DNA from: Actinomadura luzonensis
Lineage (GTDB): Bacteria; Actinomycetota; Actinomycetes; Streptosporangiales; Streptosporangiaceae
Direction of reading: 5' to 3'
Assembly (NCBI RefSeq): GCF_022664455.2
Contig: NZ_JAKRKC020000003.1
Coordinates: 620,001 to 684,000 of the forward strand
Length of the DNA stretch: 64,000 nucleotides
Below, piece after piece: positions 58,612-64,000 of this stretch; the stretch's first letter is position 1; every line of letters starts with the position of its first letter. Made by a program: the position numbers and the translations under genes. The notes under the pieces were generated by a model. It saw only the letters and a program-made list of their open reading frames with translations. It searched no databases and had not been told where the DNA came from.

Positions 58612-58995
58612 TCATGCAGGACGTGGACGTGACTCGGCCTTGACGTCGGGCGGACGTGGGCAGAACGTCGCAGATGCCGAGCGTAGGTCGCTGGCCTCAG
58701 GCAGGGTGGCGCGGACGTCGGGCAGAAGGTCGCTGAGATCCAGAAGGTCGCTGACGTCCAGAAGGTCGCTGACGTCCAGAAGGTCGCTGACGTCCAGAAG
58801 ATCGCTGACGTCCAGAAGATTGCTGACGTCAGGTAGGACGTCACAGATGTTGAGCGGAAGGGCCCCGGCGTCGCGCAGGACGTCGCAGACGTCGAACAGG
58901 AGGTTGCTGGCCTCAGGCAGCAGGTCGCGAACGTATGGCAGCAGGCCGTGAACGTGGAGCAAGAGATAGCGCACGTCTGGCCGGACGTCCTTCAC
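58612..58995 (-). CDS. Possible Leu/Asp-rich repeat protein (doubtful)
   Basis: A 127-codon frame from GTG 58995. Its product is a chain of hexa- and heptapeptides of the L-L-P-D-V-x-D / L-L-D-V-S-D type. Third positions in this frame are mostly G/C, and differences between repeat units are often synonymous (GAC/GAT), which hints at coding selection. Against it, there is no ribosome site, no known family, and the pattern continues upstream of the start codon. It may be only the shadow of a minisatellite. Confidence 0.2.
   Translation of the reverse strand: MKDVRPDVRYLLLHVHGLLPYVRDLLPEASNLLFDVCDVLRDAGALPLNICDVLPDVSNLLDVSDLLDVSDLLDVSDLLDVSDLLDLSDLLPDVRATLPEASDLRSASATFCPRPPDVKAESRPRPA
58724..58831. 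repeat. 18-bp tandem repeat, 6 copies
   Basis: Consensus AGAAGGTCGCTGACGTCC. Three central copies are identical, and the outer ones differ by one to three bases. Each inner unit contains the palindrome GACGTC. No spacers lie between units, so this is a minisatellite and not a CRISPR array. Confidence 0.92.
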
Positions 58996-59168
58996 CGCCG
59001 GCAGGAGGTCGATGACGCCCGCAGGAAATCGCTCACACGGACAAGAAGAGACCGCTCACAGCGGCAGAAGGCTGCTGGCCTCAGGCGGGACGTCGCTCAC
59101 CCCAGCTGGGACCTCACGGAAAGCGGACAGGGCGTCGGATGGGCGGGTGGGGCCCGCGCAGGAGGGGG

Positions 59169-59492
59169 TCAGCCGGAGAAGCCCTCCTTCGGCATCTCCA
59201 GGTCAGCCTTGGCCAGTTCCTCCACGTTCACGTCCTTGAACGTGACCACCCGGACGTTCTTCACAAAACGCGCCGGCCGGTACATGTCCCACACCCACGC
59301 GTCCTGCATCTTGACGTCGAAGAAGACGTCGCCGTTCTCCGCGGTGCGGACGTCGAGGTCGACGGAGTTGGTCAGATAGAACCGCCGCTCGGTCTCCACC
59401 ACATATGTGAACAAACCGACGACATCGCGGTATTCGCGGTAAAGCTGCAGCTCCATCTCGGTTTCGTACTTTTCGAGATCCTCTGCGCTCAT
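59169..59492 (-). CDS. DUF2469 family protein
   Basis: A 107-residue acidic protein, highly conserved in actinobacteria. It starts MSAEDLEKYETEMELQLYRE and contains V-E-T-E-R-R-F-Y-L-T-N-S-V-D and V-W-D-M-Y-R-P-A-R-F-V-K. There is no signal or membrane segment. Function unknown; it is nearly always next to rnhB, as here (39 bp downstream). GAGGACCGC precedes the ATG. Confidence 0.93.
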   Translation of the reverse strand: MSAEDLEKYETEMELQLYREYRDVVGLFTYVVETERRFYLTNSVDLDVRTAENGDVFFDVKMQDAWVWDMYRPARFVKNVRVVTFKDVNVEELAKADLEMPKEGFSG

Positions 59493-59531
59493 CGCGGTCC
59501 TCCTGTCGTACCGGTCCCCCGGTTCGCCTGC

Positions 59532-60200
59532 TCAGGCAACCCCGGCCCCCATTTCATTCTCACCCATCTGCCTGGCCACCGTGACGAAGGAGTAACGGTG
59601 GTCCGGACACGGGCCGTGCGTTCCCAGCGCCAGCCGGTGCCCTGGGGTCACATACCCCTTGTGCTCGGCGAAACCGTACTGCGGGTAGCGCTCGTCGAGC
59701 GCCACCATCAGGCGGTCCCTGGTCACCTTGGCCACGATGGACGCGGCCGCCACGCACGCGGCCACCTGGTCCCCCTTCCACACGGCCAGCGACGGCGCGG
59801 GCAGCCCCGGAACGGGGAAACCGTCCGTCAGGATGTACTCCGGATCACAGGGCAACTGTGCGACGGCTCGCCGCATTCCCGAGACGTTGCACTTGTGAAG
59901 ACCTTTGGCATCGATCTCCCCCGGCGGGATGATCACTACGCCTACGTGGGAGACGCGCATGATGCGCTCGTAGAGGTGTTCGCGCACGGCCGGCGTGAGG
60001 AGCTTGGAGTCGCCGAGGCCGTCGATCTGCTTGCGCAGCACGACGGCCGCGACCACGAGCGGCCCGGCGCAGGCGCCGCGGCCGGCCTCGTCGACGCCGG
60101 CGATCGGGGTGAGGCCGCGGCGGGCGAGCGCCCGCTCATAGGCGTAGAGCCCGGAATCGCGCCGGACGACGCTCGGTCGAGGGCGGAACGCAACTGTCAT
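59532..60200 (-). CDS. rnhB: Ribonuclease HII
   Basis: A 222-residue RNase HII. The catalytic D-E-A-G-R-G motif is at 36-41 (AGVDEAGRGACAGP). The third acidic residue is in I-L-T-D-G-F (about 124), and the conserved A-A-S-I-V-A-K-V-T-R-D at about 152-162 completes the active site. It removes ribonucleotides misincorporated in DNA. ATG at 60200. Confidence 0.96.
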   Translation of the reverse strand: MTVAFRPRPSVVRRDSGLYAYERALARRGLTPIAGVDEAGRGACAGPLVVAAVVLRKQIDGLGDSKLLTPAVREHLYERIMRVSHVGVVIIPPGEIDAKGLHKCNVSGMRRAVAQLPCDPEYILTDGFPVPGLPAPSLAVWKGDQVAACVAAASIVAKVTRDRLMVALDERYPQYGFAEHKGYVTPGHRLALGTHGPCPDHRYSFVTVARQMGENEMGAGVA

Positions 60201-60251
60201 GACAGAGGCAGCGTACGCCCCATTCGCCGCAGCCCGCGACCGAAAGCACCT

Positions 60252-60845
60252 CTACTTGACGTTGTCGAAAATGTCGGGACGCGCGAAGAGGTAGCCGCGC
60301 GAGAGCGGCCAGTAGCGCACCACGGCCTTGCCGATCACGTCGTTCTCCGAGATGAAGCCCCCACCGGGCTCCTCCATGTGGGCCCGCGAGTCGGCCGAGG
60401 CGCTGCGGTGGTCGCCCATCAGCCACAGCTTGCCGGCCGGCACCGTGACGTCGAATTTATCGCCAGAGGCGAAATCTCCGGGGTGGAGATAGGACGTCTC
60501 GTCCAGCGCCGTGCCGTTGACGGTGATGCGCTTCTTGGCGTCGCAGCACTTGACGTGGTCGCCGCCGACGCCGATGACGCGCTTGATGGTGTCCTCGCCG
60601 TTCCAGCCCTTGAACACCACGATGTCGCCCCGCTCCGGCTTGCCCGCCAGCTTGTTGACGAACACGCGATCGTTGACGAGCAGGGTGTTCTCCATGGACA
60701 CGGACGGGATGTAGAACGAGCCGACCACGAAGGCCTGCAGCAGCAGCGCGATGCCCACGCCGAGGACCAGGAGCAGCAGCGTCTCCCGGAAGCCGCCCTT
60801 CTTCTTCTCTTTGCCCACGCCCTCCGCCTTCTTGGTGACGGCCAT
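60252..60845 (-). CDS. lepB: Signal peptidase I (second copy)
   Basis: A 197-residue type I signal peptidase. One N-terminal TM helix (about 20-42), the nucleophile Ser in I-P-S-V-S-M-E-N-T-L (about residue 52), the Lys base in T-I-K-R-V-I-G (about 90) and the box E segment W-L-M-G-D-H-R-S-A-S-A-D-S-R (about 143-156). It cleaves Sec/Tat signal peptides on the outer face of the membrane. ATG 60845 has AGGAGG 5 nt upstream and overlaps the stop of the other lepB (TGATG). The tandem copies share about half of their core residues, a duplication common in actinomycetes. Confidence 0.95.
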   Translation of the reverse strand: MAVTKKAEGVGKEKKKGGFRETLLLLVLGVGIALLLQAFVVGSFYIPSVSMENTLLVNDRVFVNKLAGKPERGDIVVFKGWNGEDTIKRVIGVGGDHVKCCDAKKRITVNGTALDETSYLHPGDFASGDKFDVTVPAGKLWLMGDHRSASADSRAHMEEPGGGFISENDVIGKAVVRYWPLSRGYLFARPDIFDNVK

Positions 60846-61705
60846 CAACGCCTCCTCATGCGCCGGCGCCGACGGACCAGGACCAAGGGTACGGCCAGCC
60901 CGAACCCGGCGACCAGCGGCACCGACCCGCCGAGGGCCTGGAGCGCCGGCTGCGCGAAGGTGTCGGGAATGTCCAGCACAGTGGCCCGGTCGAACGGCCA
61001 GACGATGACGAAGGCGCGCCCGATGACCTGGCCCACAGGAATGGAGCCGCCGCCCGGGTCACCGGTGTGGGAGCGCGAGTCGAGCGACACCGACCGGTGG
61101 TCGCCCATCACCCACAGCCGCCCAGACGGGACGGTGATGTCGAAGAAGCGGTCGGAGGGCACGTTGCCCGGGTAGAGGTAGCTCTCCTCGTCGATGGGCG
61201 TGCCGTTGACCGTGATGCGGCCCTTGGAGTCGCAACACTTGACGTGGTCGCCGCCGACCCCGATGACGCGCTTGATGTAGTCCTTCTCGCCGGGGACGAT
61301 GCCGAACGCCGTGCCGACCCACCGGAAGAAGCCCTCGACCGGGTTGGACGGCTCCTCGAGCTGGAACTCGCCGTCCCAGGAGTCGACGCCCGAGAAGACC
61401 ACCACGTCGCCGCGCTCGATGTCGCGCGTGTGGTAGACGAGCTTGTTGACCAGCACCCTGTCGTTCTTCAGCAGGGTGTTCTCCATCGACTCGGACGGGA
61501 TGTAGAACGCCTGGACCACGAACGTCTTGATGATCAGGGCGAGCACCACGGCCACCACGATCAGAACGGGAAGTTCTTTCCAGAACGACCCCTTCTTTTC
61601 CTTCTTTCCGCCCTTGGCCGGCTTCTGAGTCTCTTCCGCGACCACGTCCACCTCGTCCTCGACAGGGCGGCGCGTCGCGCCGTGCTCCTGGCTCTCGCTA
61701 GTCAT
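60845..61705 (-). CDS. lepB: Signal peptidase I (first copy, with C-terminal TM helix)
   Basis: A 286-residue signal peptidase. A hydrophilic N-terminus (about 1-45) precedes a TM helix (about 46-65). Catalytic residues are Ser in I-P-S-E-S-M-E-N-T-L (about 74) and Lys in Y-I-K-R-V-I-G (about 142), with box E V-M-G-D-H-R-S-V-S-L-D-S-R (about 197-209). Unlike its neighbour it ends with a second hydrophobic helix (about 257-277) and an Arg-only tail, so both ends face the cytoplasm. Start taken as ATG 61705. It lies downstream of rplS, beyond a strong terminator-like hairpin. Confidence 0.95.
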   Translation of the reverse strand: MTSESQEHGATRRPVEDEVDVVAEETQKPAKGGKKEKKGSFWKELPVLIVVAVVLALIIKTFVVQAFYIPSESMENTLLKNDRVLVNKLVYHTRDIERGDVVVFSGVDSWDGEFQLEEPSNPVEGFFRWVGTAFGIVPGEKDYIKRVIGVGGDHVKCCDSKGRITVNGTPIDEESYLYPGNVPSDRFFDITVPSGRLWVMGDHRSVSLDSRSHTGDPGGGSIPVGQVIGRAFVIVWPFDRATVLDIPDTFAQPALQALGGSVPLVAGFGLAVPLVLVRRRRRMRRR

Positions 61706-61797
61706 CGCTGACGAGCCTAGATGATGCACCGGCTCGACAAGCCTCGACCGACGTTACACCCATGCACGGGTCGCTCCACATAAAAGAAACGCCGCCG

Positions 61798-61841
61798 TAA
61801 AACCGAAACGACCCGCGCCACCCGGGCACGGGTCGTTTCGG
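61798..61841 (-). terminator. Intrinsic terminator after rplS
   Basis: Perfect 13-bp arms CCGAAACGACCCG (61803-61815) and CGGGTCGTTTCGG (61829-61841), 13-nt loop, followed on the minus strand by TTTTA. It starts 18 bp after the rplS stop and is the best-formed intrinsic terminator in the window. lepB therefore probably has its own promoter in the AT-rich stretch 61706-61797. Confidence 0.85.
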
Positions 61842-61858
61842 AAAGACGAGTCAAAGGC

Positions 61859-62221
61859 TCACTTGGCGGCCGTCGTCTCGCGCTTCTCGCGGATGCGGGC
61901 GGCCTTGCCGCGCAGGTCACGCATGTAGTAGAGCTTGGCGCGGCGGACGTCGCCACGGGTGGCGAGCACGATCTTCTCGATCACCGGGCTGTGCACGGGG
62001 AAGGTGCGCTCGACGCCGACGCCGTAGCTGACCTTGCGGACGGTGAAGGTCTCGCGGGCGCCGCTGCCCTGCCGGCGCAGCACGAAGCCCTTGAAGACCT
62101 GGATACGGGAGCGGTTGCCCTCGACGACGCGTACGTGGACCTCGAGCGTGTCACCGGGACGGAAGCCCGGGACGTCGCTGCGCAGGGTCGCCTTCTCGAG
62201 CTCCTGGATCTTCGTGTGCAT
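61859..62221 (-). CDS. rplS: 50S ribosomal protein L19
   Basis: A 120-residue L19. It shows the typical start H-T-K-I-Q-E-L-E, the segment FRPGDTLEVHVRVVEGNRSRIQVF-like core (about 18-40) and K-V-S-Y-G-V-G-V-E-R-T-F-P (about 61-73), ending in the basic L-Y-Y-M-R-D-L-R-G-K-A-A-R. ATG 62221 is preferred because GAGGA lies 9 nt upstream and homologues begin MHT; ATG 62230 directly abuts the ribosome site. Confidence 0.97.
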   Translation of the reverse strand: MHTKIQELEKATLRSDVPGFRPGDTLEVHVRVVEGNRSRIQVFKGFVLRRQGSGARETFTVRKVSYGVGVERTFPVHSPVIEKIVLATRGDVRRAKLYYMRDLRGKAARIREKRETTAAK

Positions 62222-62319
62222 GAGAGTCATTCCTCAAAGTCGGGGGCATGCGGAGGTCCACTCGGCCGAGCTCTGTCGAGAGAGCGCAGCAGCGAAGCGG
62301 ACGCGCTTGCTGTCGTCAG

Positions 62320-62338
62320 GCCCGGGTCACTTCCGGGC
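62320..62338 (-). promoter_or_regulatory. Hairpin in the trmD-rplS spacer
   Basis: GCCCGG / CCGGGC stem with a 7-nt loop in the 150-bp spacer, 100 bp upstream of rplS. It may be an attenuating stem after trmD or part of an rplS leader. No further signal is recognised in this spacer. Confidence 0.35.
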
Positions 62339-62372
62339 ATGCGCCACCAACCTCATGATGAGAGGCAGCGAT

Positions 62373-63158
62373 TCAGTTTGCCACATCTTCCCGTTCGACG
62401 CGAAACGACAGCTCATCGAGCAGCTTCCTGTCGTGTTTGTCGAGCGTGTCCGGGTCGAGCGCCGCGGCCAGGTCGGGCCGGTTGCGGACGGTGCGCCGCA
62501 GCGCCTCGTCGCGCCGCCACCGGGCCACCTTGCCGTGGTGCCCGGACAGCAGCACGGCCGGCACCTCGTGGCCGCGCCAGACCGGCGGCTTGGTGTAGAC
62601 GGGGCCCTCGACGAGGTTCCGCATGGAGCCGGGCGCGAAGGAGTCGTCGACGGCCGACTGCGCGTTGCCCAGCACGCCGGGCAGCAGCCGCCCCACCGCC
62701 TCCACCATGACCAGCACCGCGACCTCGCCGCCGGCCAGCACGTAGTCGCCGATGCTGACCTCGTCCACGCGCAGCCGGCCGCCGTACTCGGCCATGACGC
62801 GCGCGTCGATGCCCTCGTAGCGGCCGCAGGCGAACAGCAGCCACGGCTCGGCCGCCAGTTCCTGCGCCAGCTCCTGGGTGAAGGGCCGCCCGCTCGGCGT
62901 CGGCACGACGAACCTGGGTGAGCCGTCGCCCGAGGCGAGGACGTCGTCGATGGCCTCGCCCCACACCTCGGGCTTCATCACCATGCCGGGACCGCCCCCG
63001 TAGGGCGTGTCGTCCACCGTCTTGTGCACGTCGTGCGCCCAGTCGCGCAGCTGGTGGACCCGCACGTCGAGGGTGCCGCGCCCGCGCGCCTTGCCGATGA
63101 GGGAGACGTCCAGCGGCGCGAAGTACTCGGGGAAGATCGAGATGATGTCGAGCCGCAT
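62373..63158 (-). CDS. trmD: tRNA (guanine(37)-N(1))-methyltransferase TrmD
   Basis: A 261-residue SPOUT methyltransferase. The start M-R-L-D-I-I-S-I-F-P-E-Y-F, DDTPYGGGPGMVMKPE (about 51-66), the knot segment C-G-R-Y-E-G-I-D-A-R-V (about 112-122) and S-I-G-D-Y-V-L-A-G-G-E (about 136-146) are all present. It methylates G37 of tRNAs with SAM. ATG 63158 overlaps the rimM stop (TGATG). Confidence 0.97.
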   Translation of the reverse strand: MRLDIISIFPEYFAPLDVSLIGKARGRGTLDVRVHQLRDWAHDVHKTVDDTPYGGGPGMVMKPEVWGEAIDDVLASGDGSPRFVVPTPSGRPFTQELAQELAAEPWLLFACGRYEGIDARVMAEYGGRLRVDEVSIGDYVLAGGEVAVLVMVEAVGRLLPGVLGNAQSAVDDSFAPGSMRNLVEGPVYTKPPVWRGHEVPAVLLSGHHGKVARWRRDEALRRTVRNRPDLAAALDPDTLDKHDRKLLDELSFRVEREDVAN

Positions 63159-63658
63159 CAGAGCAGGCCCTCCGGCGGGTCCACGACCAGCCGGCCGCCC
63201 GCCACGTCCACCTCGGGCACCAGCGCCTTGACGAACGGGATCAGCGCGTCCTCCTGCCCCTTGCGGCGCACCACGAGGAGGTCCTGGCCGTGGTGCAGGA
63301 CGTCCTCCACCTCCCCCACGGGCTCGCCGGAGACGGTCTCGACGGCGAGGCCGATGAGCTGGTGGTCGTGGAACTCGTCGGGGTCGTCGGAGGGCTCGAC
63401 CTCGGCCGAGTCGATGACGAGCATGGTGCCCCGCAGCTCCTCGGCGGCGTCGCGGCCGATCACGCCTTCGAACGACAGCAGCAGGATGTCCTTGTGCCAG
63501 CGGCGGCCGGCGACCACGAGGGGGCCCCGGCCTGCGGGGTCGGTGGCGAGGGACGCGCCGGCGGCGAAGCGCCGCTCGGGCTCGTCCGTGCGCACCTCGA
63601 CGGTGACCTCGCCCCGAACGCCGTGCGGGCGGCCTATCCGGCCGACGACCAACTGCAC
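63158..63658 (-). CDS. rimM: Ribosome maturation factor RimM
   Basis: A 166-residue RimM. The N-terminal V-V-G-R-I-G-R-P-H-G-V-R-G-E (about 4-17) and the PRC-barrel part with D-H-Q-L-I-G-L (about 101) and ALIPFVKALVPEVDVAGGR (about 139-157) are diagnostic. It binds S19 during 30S assembly. The start is GTG 63658, with AAAGGG 7 nt upstream; a longer reading to 63700 runs through a hairpin. Confidence 0.95.
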   Translation of the reverse strand: MQLVVGRIGRPHGVRGEVTVEVRTDEPERRFAAGASLATDPAGRGPLVVAGRRWHKDILLLSFEGVIGRDAAEELRGTMLVIDSAEVEPSDDPDEFHDHQLIGLAVETVSGEPVGEVEDVLHHGQDLLVVRRKGQEDALIPFVKALVPEVDVAGGRLVVDPPEGLL

Positions 63659-63690
63659 GAATGTGCCCTTTCCAACGTCTCCAACGCGGC

Positions 63691-63724
63691 GCGCCCCCAC
63701 CGGTCGGCGGACCGATGAGGGCGC
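63691..63724 (-). terminator. Hairpin between khpA and rimM
   Basis: GCGCCC (63691-63696) pairs with GGGCGC (63719-63724), with an inner CGGTC/GACCG stem, in the 79-bp spacer. No U-tract. Possibly an attenuator or processing site within the rpsP-khpA-rimM-trmD transcript. Confidence 0.4.
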
Positions 63725-63737
63725 GGAAAACCTGACG

Positions 63738-63983
63738 CTAACGGACTGCTTCGTTCAGGTCGAGCAGATCGACCCGCACGTACTTCCCGTCGGCCAGGGC
63801 GTTCACGACCGTGCGCAGCGCCTTGGCGGTGCGCCCGCCGCGACCGATGACCTTGCCCAGGTCCTCGGGGTGCACCCGGACCTCCAGGACGCGCCCGCTG
63901 CGGATGCGGCGTGCGCGGACCCGGACATCGTCGGGATGTTCGACGATGCCCTTCACGAGGTGCTCGAGAGCCTCCTCGAGCAC
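63738..63983 (-). CDS. khpA: KH-domain RNA-binding protein KhpA
   Basis: An 81-residue single KH domain. The GXXG loop is I-G-R-G-G-R-T-A-K-A (about 46-55), within EVRVHPEDLGKVIGRGG. KhpA (YlqC) forms RNA-binding heterodimers with KhpB/Jag and lies between rpsP and rimM in most Gram-positive bacteria, as here. GTG start at 63983, one base after the preceding stop. Confidence 0.95.
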   Translation of the reverse strand: MLEEALEHLVKGIVEHPDDVRVRARRIRSGRVLEVRVHPEDLGKVIGRGGRTAKALRTVVNALADGKYVRVDLLDLNEAVR

Positions 63984-63984
63984 G

Positions 63985-64000
63985 TCAGGCCTCGCCCTCG
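63985..64000 (-). CDS. rpsP: C-terminal end of a gene entering from the right, probably rpsP
   Basis: Only the last codons, E-G-E-A then TGA, are inside the window. The acidic ending and the conserved order rpsP-khpA-rimM-trmD point to ribosomal protein S16. The identification rests on position alone. Confidence 0.4.

Larger units (their letters stand above)
57357..59168. other. 1.8-kb gene-poor minisatellite region between DUF2469 and yraN
   Basis: No gene is supported with confidence. The stretch is strongly purine-skewed on the plus strand and rich in direct repeats: a 20-bp doublet at 57947-57986, a 12-bp array at 58350-58409 and an 18-bp array at 58724-58831, embedded in diverged 18/21-bp repeats that run to about 59110. 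Many long frames are open on both strands but most give low-complexity Arg/Gly/Pro proteins. It splits the normally compact rnhB-DUF2469-yraN-comM cluster. Confidence 0.65.

Noticed and set aside
58724..58831. Regular 18-bp repeats as a CRISPR array
   Set aside because: Units are directly adjacent with no spacers, and no cas genes are nearby; it is a tandem minisatellite.
57864..58844. 326-codon minus-strand frame rich in TSATFW and VLAP repeats
   Set aside because: It is a translation of the 12- and 18-bp minisatellites with poor codon bias, no ribosome site and no family resemblance.

Overview
The window is about 64 kb of very GC-rich actinobacterial chromosome. Coding regions show the strong third-position G/C bias of filamentous actinomycetes, GTG and TTG starts are common, and most operons are packed with 4-nt stop/start overlaps. 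The housekeeping order on the right (rpsP end, khpA, rimM, trmD, rplS, two lepB, rnhB, DUF2469, yraN, comM/yifB, dprA, xerC, then rpsB, tsf, pyrH, frr, cdsA, rlmN) is the conserved actinobacterial arrangement. A Streptosporangiales-type organism such as Nonomuraea would fit, but that placement is an impression and not a measurement.

Left part (1-16.6 kb). A truncated AfsR/LuxR-like regulator is followed by a 14-TM drug-efflux MFS protein and a convergent beta-lactamase-fold lipoprotein. Then comes a polyamine/agmatine block. A seven-gene minus-strand operon runs from 10698 to 3912: aldehyde dehydrogenase, PotA, PotD, PotB, PotC and a gamma-glutamylputrescine-oxidase-like flavoprotein. It is read away from an Lrp/AsnC regulator across an intergenic inverted repeat. 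A second minus operon (agmatinase-like ureohydrolase, NCS1 permease, cyclase-family hydrolase) is divergent from a PucR regulator. Together these could import polyamines and guanidino compounds and oxidise them towards GABA-type products.

Middle-left (16.6-31.4 kb). This is the most interesting locus. Two divergent operons share an intergenic region with two copies of the palindrome ATGTCATGACA(T). The minus operon encodes a complete sugar ABC importer (binding protein, two permeases, its own MsmK/UgpC-type ATPase), a PHP-domain hydrolase, an IolE-like isomerase, a Gfo/Idh/MocA dehydrogenase and a GH38 alpha-mannosidase. The plus operon encodes IolC, a Cgl0159/IolJ-like aldolase, IolB and IolD. 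This looks like uptake and degradation of a mannosylated or otherwise glycosylated inositol. No iolA is present and no canonical iolG is recognisable.

Middle (31.4-41 kb). Here are an AI-2E-family membrane protein with a repetitive acidic tail, a PadR/flavin monooxygenase divergent pair with a clear operator, a GNAT and a HAD gene, a DivIVA-domain protein, a two-gene ABC exporter, rlmN, a SUFU-domain protein and cdsA.

Right (41-64 kb). Translation and cell-envelope housekeeping genes run on the minus strand. They are interrupted by an ArsR/MFS efflux pair with two tandem operators, by a DHFR-like / DGPF(YCII) / ECF sigma operon whose sigma factor has a glycine-rich repeat linker, and by an unusual M23 protein. 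The 1.8 kb between DUF2469 and yraN and the 0.7 kb between rpsB and tsf are gene-poor and full of tandem minisatellites. No tRNA, rRNA, CRISPR array, transposase or prophage was recognised.
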